Assembly (NCBI RefSeq): GCF_021347895.1
Contig: NC_067117.1
Span: forward strand, 241,927-305,926
DNA: 64,000 nt
Direction: 5' to 3'
From: Acanthochromis polyacanthus
Lineage: Eukaryota; Chordata; Actinopteri; Pomacentridae
The notes under the pieces are model-generated. The model worked only from the letters and a program-made list of their open reading frames with translations, had not been told where the DNA came from and ran no database searches. Below are positions 58,857 to 64,000 of this stretch, piece by piece (position 1 is the first letter of the stretch; each line of letters starts with the position of its first letter). A program made the position numbers and the translations under genes.

Positions 58857-61800
58857 CTAATTCCAAGGCTGAAACAAAGCGAAAGCCGCATTTGACACAA
58901 CCACAGGAGGAGCAACCACCTCCTGTCTAACTGGCTGTGGGAGACGGTGGGGATTAGGGTGGTGGCCGGCAGTGGACCTTGCAGTCCTGCGCGGGACAAC
59001 ACCACTAGGCCCAGCATGGTTCTCTGGAGGGGAGACTAAAGGCGCTGATGACTCGGACGGTGGTACTGCCAACGGACCACCCTCTAAAATGTCTCGGTCG
59101 TATGGTGACACCAGTACTGGGAGTGTAGTAGGGGTCACTGCAGTTGGTCGAGTGGAGGGCACGACAGTTGGGGGCCCAGGGGTCTCTTGCCTCAGAACCA
59201 TCAAGTCACAGTCCAAACTCCCATCTTCAGAGGGTGACTCTCTGACCGGTGGTGAAATGGACACAGAGACAGAGACAGGTGGATCCACCCCAACCACAGC
59301 CCTCAACATCGAGCGATGGACCTGCCTGACCCTGGACTGATCATCCATCTGCACAATGGTGTATACAGCACCACCTCCCCTAGGGGCTCTCAACACCTGG
59401 TACCTTGCAGAGCTCCACCGGTCCCGGATCTTATGGGGACCTCTCGCACTGAAATCACGCACATACACCAACTGACCCTCACTCAAAGGCACATCTTTCA
59501 CATGCTGGTCGTGGTTTCTCTTTCTACGATCAGCTGCCTGTTGCAAGTGTCCTCTGGCTCCATCAAAGGCCACCTGCAAGCGGGCCTGATGCTCCTGGAC
59601 CCACTCATGAACGGTGCCACTCACCGGGTTCTCAACTCGACCCAAGAGGAAGTCCACTGGGAGCCTCGGTTCCTGGCCGAACATCAGGAGGAAGGGCGAC
59701 TCTCCAGTGCTCTGATGGGGAGTGGTGTTATAACAGTACAGAACCTGAGGCAAACATGAATTCCAGTCCCTTTTCCGGGAGACTGGCAAAGTGCGCAGCA
59801 AGTTGTGGAGGGTGCGGTTAAATCGCTCACACTGACCATTGCCAGCTGGGTGGTACGGGGTAGTGCGCGATTTAACAATACCATACAGGCTGCAGAGCTG
59901 TTGGATCAAAGCGCTCTCAAAATTACGACCCTGGTCTGAGTGTAACCGAGCAGGTACGCCAAACTTATAAAACCACTCAGACACAAGGACCTTGGCCACA
60001 GTGGAGGCACGCTGATCGCGGGTGGGGACAGCTACGGTATACTTACTAAAAACATCTGTCATCACCAAGATGTTTTCCATGCCGTTCTGGGCAGGCTCGA
60101 GACAGGTGTAATCAACTGCCAGGATCTCATTTGGGCGTGATGCCAACAGATGCCCCAAAAAGCTGCGAGCTGTTGGGTGGACATCCTTTGCAACCTGACA
60201 CCGCTCACAGGTCTGGCACCACTGAGCAACAGCAGAGGACATGCCAGGCCAATAACACCTAGCCCGCAGGAGGGCCAGCGTTCGCTCCACCCCTTGATGG
60301 CCATGCTCCTGGTGAAGCTGAGTCAAAACCTCGTCGGTCAGTGCCACTGGTAGCAATAACTGCAGCACAGCTTCACCACCGTCTGAACGAAACACTTGGC
60401 GATAAAGAACACCATCCTTCTCAATGAGGCGGTCCCACTGCCGGAGCAGAGCCAACGCAGGTAGCGACAACTGTTGCCGCTCCTCGTGGCTGGGACGTTG
60501 CCTTCGCCTCCAAAACCTCAACAGCTCCTCAATAACAGGGTCAGCCTGCTGAAGGGCACAAATGTCAGAAGGAGTGTGTTGCGGTAAGGCAGAAATTGCA
60601 TTTAAATTTACCTCAACCTCTTTTGATGCCAAAGCTTGTTGCAACGCAGTTGGAATGACAGTACCTGGGAGCATAGCTCCCACATCCTGAGGGCCAGGTG
60701 GGTGCTGACGGGAGAGGGCGTCTGCATTTTTATTACTCCTCCCCGACCGGTACTTTATTTCAAAGTCAAATGCAGCAAGTTGGGCTGCCCACCGCTGCTC
60801 GGTGGCGCCCAATTTAGCGGAGGACAGATAACTCAATGGGTTGTTGTCCGTGTAGACAACACACTTATGACCCAACAAATATTCCCTGAACTTTTCCGTC
60901 AGAGCCCACTTAAGGGCCAAAAACTCCAGCTTCATGGAGCTATAATTTGCCATGTTCCTCTCGGTGGGCCGCAAACCTCGGCTCGCGTAGGCTACTGGCC
61001 TCACCTTACCAGCTTGCTCCTGGGAGAGCACGGCACCCAAGCCACCATGGCTTGCATCTATTTCCAAAATAAAAGGAAGTGAAAAGTCGGCATAGGCCAG
61101 TACTGGGGCGGTGGTAAGCCTGGCCTTCAGTACCTGAAAACTCTCTTGACACTCAGTGGTCCAACACCCAATGATGCCACGCCCAGAATTACCAGTTCTT
61201 ACACGGCCCCACTCGGCCACAGCCTTATGCAGAGGGGCTGCCAACTTGGCGAAGCCCTCCACAAACCGCCTGTAGTAACTGGCAAACCCAAGAAAAGACC
61301 GCAAGTCTGACACTGTGGAGGGAATCGGCCAGTTGGCAACCACCTCGATCTTACTCGGGTCAGTGGAAACACCATCACCAGAGATTACATGGCCCAAGTA
61401 ATGCACCTCCTTCTGGAAAAAGGAGCATTTGCTGAGCTTTGCTTTGAGGCCTTCCTGTTTGAGCCTGCTTAGCACAACCTCCAGTCTCTCTAAGTGCTGC
61501 TCCACAGTTGACGAAAACACAACAATGTCATCCAGATACAACAACAGGGACTGACACTGTTGATCTCCAAAGATGCGCTGCATTAGCCTCTGAAACGTGC
61601 TAGGGGCATTACAAAGACCAAAGGGCATCCTGTTCCATTCAAACAAGCCGAATGGCGTACAGAAGGCGGTCTTTGGTCGGTCTGTCTCAGTCACCGGTAC
61701 CTGGTTGTAGCCACTAGCCAGGTCCAGAGTCGAAAACCAGCGGGCACCAGACAACGCGTCTAAAGACTCCTCTATGCGTGGCAAAGGGAAGGCGTCCTTT

Positions 61801-63185
61801 CTGGTTTTGCTGTTCAGCTGTCGGTAATCAACACACATACGAAGGCTACCATCCTTTTTCCTAACTAACACGATAGGAGACGCATAGGGACTGCTACTCT
61901 CTCGAATGACCTGTGATGACAACAGCTGGTTGATGTGCTCTTTCACTGCCTCATATTCAGAGGGAGGAATGCGCCGATAGCGTTGGCGAACGGGAGCATC
62001 ATCAACCAGAGGGATATCATGAGAGACCAGATTTGTGCAGCCCAAGTCTCCATCGTGAGCTGAAAAGACAGGGGTGTATTGCCTAAGCAGGGACCGCACC
62101 TGACCCTGCTCCCCAGATGACAATGAGGACAGGTCTATGTCGTCCACCTGCTGCTGCACTGTGGGGGAAACAGTTTGAGACAAGACAGTGGCCACCCCTG
62201 ACGGAACCTCAGTGACACCGGATGGAAGGCTGACAACATTTACCGCGTCTAATGTGCCGACAACAGTGCGGGGGTACAATAGCACATCTGTTGAACCCAC
62301 ATTGACGACTGGTATGTATGCAGTTCCCCGACTTACTCGAACCAGAGCAGGGGACGCCAGCAGGCCAGCAGGCAACCCGGAGTCCAATGGTTCAAACAGC
62401 ACAGTGGACTCTGAAAATACCTCAGAACATGTGGCTGCCACGATCTTCATGACACCACCAGGAATGCGCCAAGCTCTCTTACCCCTGACTTTTACCTTCC
62501 CTGGACTGTCCTGTGGGGCCTCAGTGCTAGCACGATGGCACTGCTGCAGCGCCCGCACAACAGGCTCTGGGGACCCACAGACACAGGGCTGAGAAAACAA
62601 AGCTGCGCCATGCTGCCCAAAAAGTTCTTGGTAGCACTTACGGATGATGTTCATCCCCAAAACGCCAGGCACCTGTGCAGGCACACCACCAGGAGGGTCC
62701 CTCACAACCAACACTCCGCAGTGTGACATCAACTTGCCGCAAAGATGTACCTCTAGCTCCAGATAGCCAATATAAGGGATCTCCAGGCCATTAGCAGCCC
62801 TAAGCTGCAACCAGTGGCATGATTGAAGGCGCTCCTGACCCCAAGGCTCAAAGTGCTGGCGGAAAAAGCTCTCAGAGATAGTAGACACCATGGAACCAGT
62901 ATCTACTAAACAGGGCACCCTTACTCCACCCATGTCCACACCTAAATGGGGACAAGACGAAATCAGTTTAGAAGCCTCTAAACTAGCTGAAGCAACCTGT
63001 GAGCCAGTAGCGACCCCACCCAAACTGTGGCTCTGCAGTTCGGTGGGCACTAGTTTTCCGACACTGATGCAGAATGAGACCGCGCAGCAGAATTGGATGG
63101 GGGCTGTGAATGGGACAGTGAAGGAGGAGGAACATGCACTCGACAGTCCCTCGCAAAATGACCAGGCTGGTGACAGCGCCGGCAT
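58857..63185 (-). CDS. Gypsy Pol: protease, reverse transcriptase, RNase H, integrase
   Basis: An intact 1442-codon frame. Order of domains: aspartic protease with DTG at residues 95-97 (CLVDTGSMVS); RT from about 430 (VRKKDGSLRMCVDYRQLN, FGLCNAPSTFQRLM, YLDD at 550-553); RNase H (ILEIDASHGGLGAVL, YTDNNPLSYL); integrase with an HHCC zinc finger (HQGVERTLALLRARCYWPGM, CERCQVAKD) and DDE core (VDYTCLEP, HSDQGRNFES, YHPAGNGQCERFNRTL); and a GPHKIRDRW chromatin-targeting-like tail. RT before integrase fixes it as Ty3/Gypsy. It overlaps the end of gag by 136 nt in the -1 frame, so it is probably made by ribosomal frameshifting, and the ATG at 63185 need not be used. No stop or missing catalytic motif was seen. 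Confidence 0.95.
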   Translation of the reverse strand: MPALSPAWSFCEGLSSACSSSFTVPFTAPIQFCCAVSFCISVGKLVPTELQSHSLGGVATGSQVASASLEASKLISSCPHLGVDMGGVRVPCLVDTGSMVSTISESFFRQHFEPWGQERLQSCHWLQLRAANGLEIPYIGYLELEVHLCGKLMSHCGVLVVRDPPGGVPAQVPGVLGMNIIRKCYQELFGQHGAALFSQPCVCGSPEPVVRALQQCHRASTEAPQDSPGKVKVRGKRAWRIPGGVMKIVAATCSEVFSESTVLFEPLDSGLPAGLLASPALVRVSRGTAYIPVVNVGSTDVLLYPRTVVGTLDAVNVVSLPSGVTEVPSGVATVLSQTVSPTVQQQVDDIDLSSLSSGEQGQVRSLLRQYTPVFSAHDGDLGCTNLVSHDIPLVDDAPVRQRYRRIPPSEYEAVKEHINQLLSSQVIRESSSPYASPIVLVRKKDGSLRMCVDYRQLNSKTRKDAFPLPRIEESLDALSGARWFSTLDLASGYNQVPVTETDRPKTAFCTPFGLFEWNRMPFGLCNAPSTFQRLMQRIFGDQQCQSLLLYLDDIVVFSSTVEQHLERLEVVLSRLKQEGLKAKLSKCSFFQKEVHYLGHVISGDGVSTDPSKIEVVANWPIPSTVSDLRSFLGFASYYRRFVEGFAKLAAPLHKAVAEWGRVRTGNSGRGIIGCWTTECQESFQVLKARLTTAPVLAYADFSLPFILEIDASHGGLGAVLSQEQAGKVRPVAYASRGLRPTERNMANYSSMKLEFLALKWALTEKFREYLLGHKCVVYTDNNPLSYLSSAKLGATEQRWAAQLAAFDFEIKYRSGRSNKNADALSRQHPPGPQDVGAMLPGTVIPTALQQALASKEVEVNLNAISALPQHTPSDICALQQADPVIEELLRFWRRRQRPSHEERQQLSLPALALLRQWDRLIEKDGVLYRQVFRSDGGEAVLQLLLPVALTDEVLTQLHQEHGHQGVERTLALLRARCYWPGMSSAVAQWCQTCERCQVAKDVHPTARSFLGHLLASRPNEILAVDYTCLEPAQNGMENILVMTDVFSKYTVAVPTRDQRASTVAKVLVSEWFYKFGVPARLHSDQGRNFESALIQQLCSLYGIVKSRTTPYHPAGNGQCERFNRTLHNLLRTLPVSRKRDWNSCLPQVLYCYNTTPHQSTGESPFLLMFGQEPRLPVDFLLGRVENPVSGTVHEWVQEHQARLQVAFDGARGHLQQAADRRKRNHDQHVKDVPLSEGQLVYVRDFSARGPHKIRDRWSSARYQVLRAPRGGGAVYTIVQMDDQSRVRQVHRSMLRAVVGVDPPVSVSVSISPPVRESPSEDGSLDCDLMVLRQETPGPPTVVPSTRPTAVTPTTLPVLVSPYDRDILEGGPLAVPPSESSAPLVSPPENHAGPSGVVPRRTARSTAGHHPNPHRLPQPVRQEVVAPPVVVSNAAFALFQPWN

Positions 63186-64000
63186 ATTACTGGACCATTT
63201 CGGGGTGGACGACTATACTGGGGAGAGGTCTGCAGGAGAGCAATGCTTTGAGTGAGCTGACTGAGTTGCTCCTGCTGACGCTTGAGCATCTCCCTCAGCT
63301 CAGCCATCTCAGACACTGGGGGTGAAGCGGCAGTTTCCTGTGGGCCAACATGAACACCGTACTGAACACCAAACACAGAGGGGACAGAGTGACTGCGACC
63401 CCTCGCACCACCAGGCAAACCCTCGCGCTCCCACCGGATCGCCTCTGCCCGGACATCAAGCAAGGTGTAATCAGGCTGTCTACGCACCAACTGCTTCAGC
63501 TCACGACGCAGGGAGCTATCTAGCACATGCTCAACAAATTGGTCTCTCAACAGGGCTGCTGAATTTGGCATGTGACTAGGCGCACGCTGCTCCACTTTCT
63601 CCATGAGGCCCATCAAGGCTAGAGAGAACTCCTGAAGAGTTTCTCCCTCTTGCTGCCTCCTGGAGAAGAAAGCCTCCTGCAGAGCAACATACGACTCAGA
63701 GCACCCATACAGCTCCTGTAAAATGGCCAATACTGTGTCAGGATCTCCCCTCTCTGCACTGGAGCGATACTTAATCTCCTCTCTAGCCTCTCCCTCTAGG
63801 TGATCGAATATGAAAAACGCCTGTTCAGACCGGGATAAATGTCGGGCCCTCATGCATGCCTGTATTTCTTCAACCCACTCACCCAACCCTATGCCTGTCC
63901 TCCCCCTGAAGATGGGACACTTCCTATCTCGGGGCACGAAAACTAGTCTCTCTGTTACAGGGACACTAACAGTGGAGGGGGCAGTAGGTGGGGCAGATGA
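63050..64000 (-). CDS. Gypsy Gag (5' end beyond the window)
   Basis: The frame is open to the right edge and stops at 63050 (...SVSEN). No ATG is seen before the edge, so the start lies outside. A capsid-like region (WVEEIQACMRARHLSRSEQA, LQELYGCSESYVALQEAFF, FSLALMGLMEKV) is followed by a short coiled coil (MAELREMLKRQQEQLSQLTQ) and one CCHC zinc knuckle (CRRCHQPGHFARDC). It packages the element RNA. The 3' end overlaps pol by 136 nt. GGAAAAC lies directly before the TAG stop and could take part in -1 slippage, though it is not a classic heptamer. Confidence 0.9.
   Translation of the reverse strand, partial: SSAPPTAPSTVSVPVTERLVFVPRDRKCPIFRGRTGIGLGEWVEEIQACMRARHLSRSEQAFFIFDHLEGEAREEIKYRSSAERGDPDTVLAILQELYGCSESYVALQEAFFSRRQQEGETLQEFSLALMGLMEKVEQRAPSHMPNSAALLRDQFVEHVLDSSLRRELKQLVRRQPDYTLLDVRAEAIRWEREGLPGGARGRSHSVPSVFGVQYGVHVGPQETAASPPVSEMAELREMLKRQQEQLSQLTQSIALLQTSPQYSRPPRNGPVICRRCHQPGHFARDCRVHVPPPSLSHSQPPSNSAARSHSASVSEN

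Larger units (their letters stand above)
57417..64000 (-). mobile_element. Ty3/Gypsy LTR retrotransposon, 3' LTR to gag; 5' LTR off the right edge
   Basis: The layout on the minus strand is gag (63050 to beyond 64000), pol (63185-58857), a purine tract AAGGAGGAGGG (about 58801-58811) and the 3' LTR (58794-57417). Only one LTR is in the window, so age cannot be estimated from LTR divergence here. The coding region has no stops, which suggests a recent insertion. Confidence 0.93.

Noticed and set aside
58972..62726. Plus-strand frames of 60-150 codons across the Gypsy region
   Set aside because: Antisense shadows of the intact pol frame.

Overview
The window looks like a gene-poor, repeat-rich stretch of a teleost fish chromosome. 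The evidence is vertebrate intron-exon structure, two recognisable vertebrate genes, and a typical teleost transposon mix (Harbinger, hAT, Tc1, several LINE clades, a tRNA-type SINE, Ty3/Gypsy). Nothing bacterial, viral or plasmid-like was seen. The species cannot be fixed from sequence alone.

Two host genes lie head-to-tail on the minus strand. aldh4a1 (mitochondrial glutamate-semialdehyde dehydrogenase) is complete: 15 coding exons from 49803 down to 37774, predicted 556 residues, with a likely poly(A) signal at 36932-36937. Downstream of it in the direction of transcription is the 5' part of rnf123 (KPC1 E3 ligase). It has a putative non-coding first exon near 34439-34570 and 19 coding exons from 27378 down to 1789, giving about 581 residues that include the SPRY domain. 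The rest of rnf123, including its RING finger, lies beyond the left edge. All exons were assigned by translating the minus strand and checking splice sites and reading phase by hand. Two rnf123 introns appear to be U12-type AT-AC introns.

Almost every other intron holds a private minisatellite with units of about 12-33 bp and arrays up to 3 kb. Several arrays start at, or include, an authentic splice site, so tens of decoy donor or acceptor-like sequences sit next to the real one. These arrays produce very long stop-free reading frames that are not genes.

Mobile elements by position: a LINE 3' fragment (1-1332); a non-autonomous DNA element (2159-3738); a hAT-type MITE inside a minisatellite (4050-4606); a LINE remnant split by a Harbinger copy (5955-8640, 6689-8174); MITEs at 10744-11105 and 12569-13101; a nearly complete hAT element (24290-27265); a LINE with a 30-bp flanking direct repeat and a nested inverted Harbinger copy (27441-30377, 28089-29564); a 574-bp element carrying a RecQ-like helicase fragment (32236-32809); a SINE (about 33186-33355); candidate solo LTRs; a LINE interrupted by a Tc1-derived foldback (51735-54300, 51857-52659); a broken transposon-type gene (55138-56480); and a Ty3/Gypsy element with intact pol (57417-64000) that runs off the right edge.

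The best leads are the locus-wide seeding of minisatellites at splice sites, the pair of AT-AC introns, and the helicase-bearing element. No coordinated multi-gene system was found: the two host genes act in unrelated pathways and everything else is repeat or transposon.
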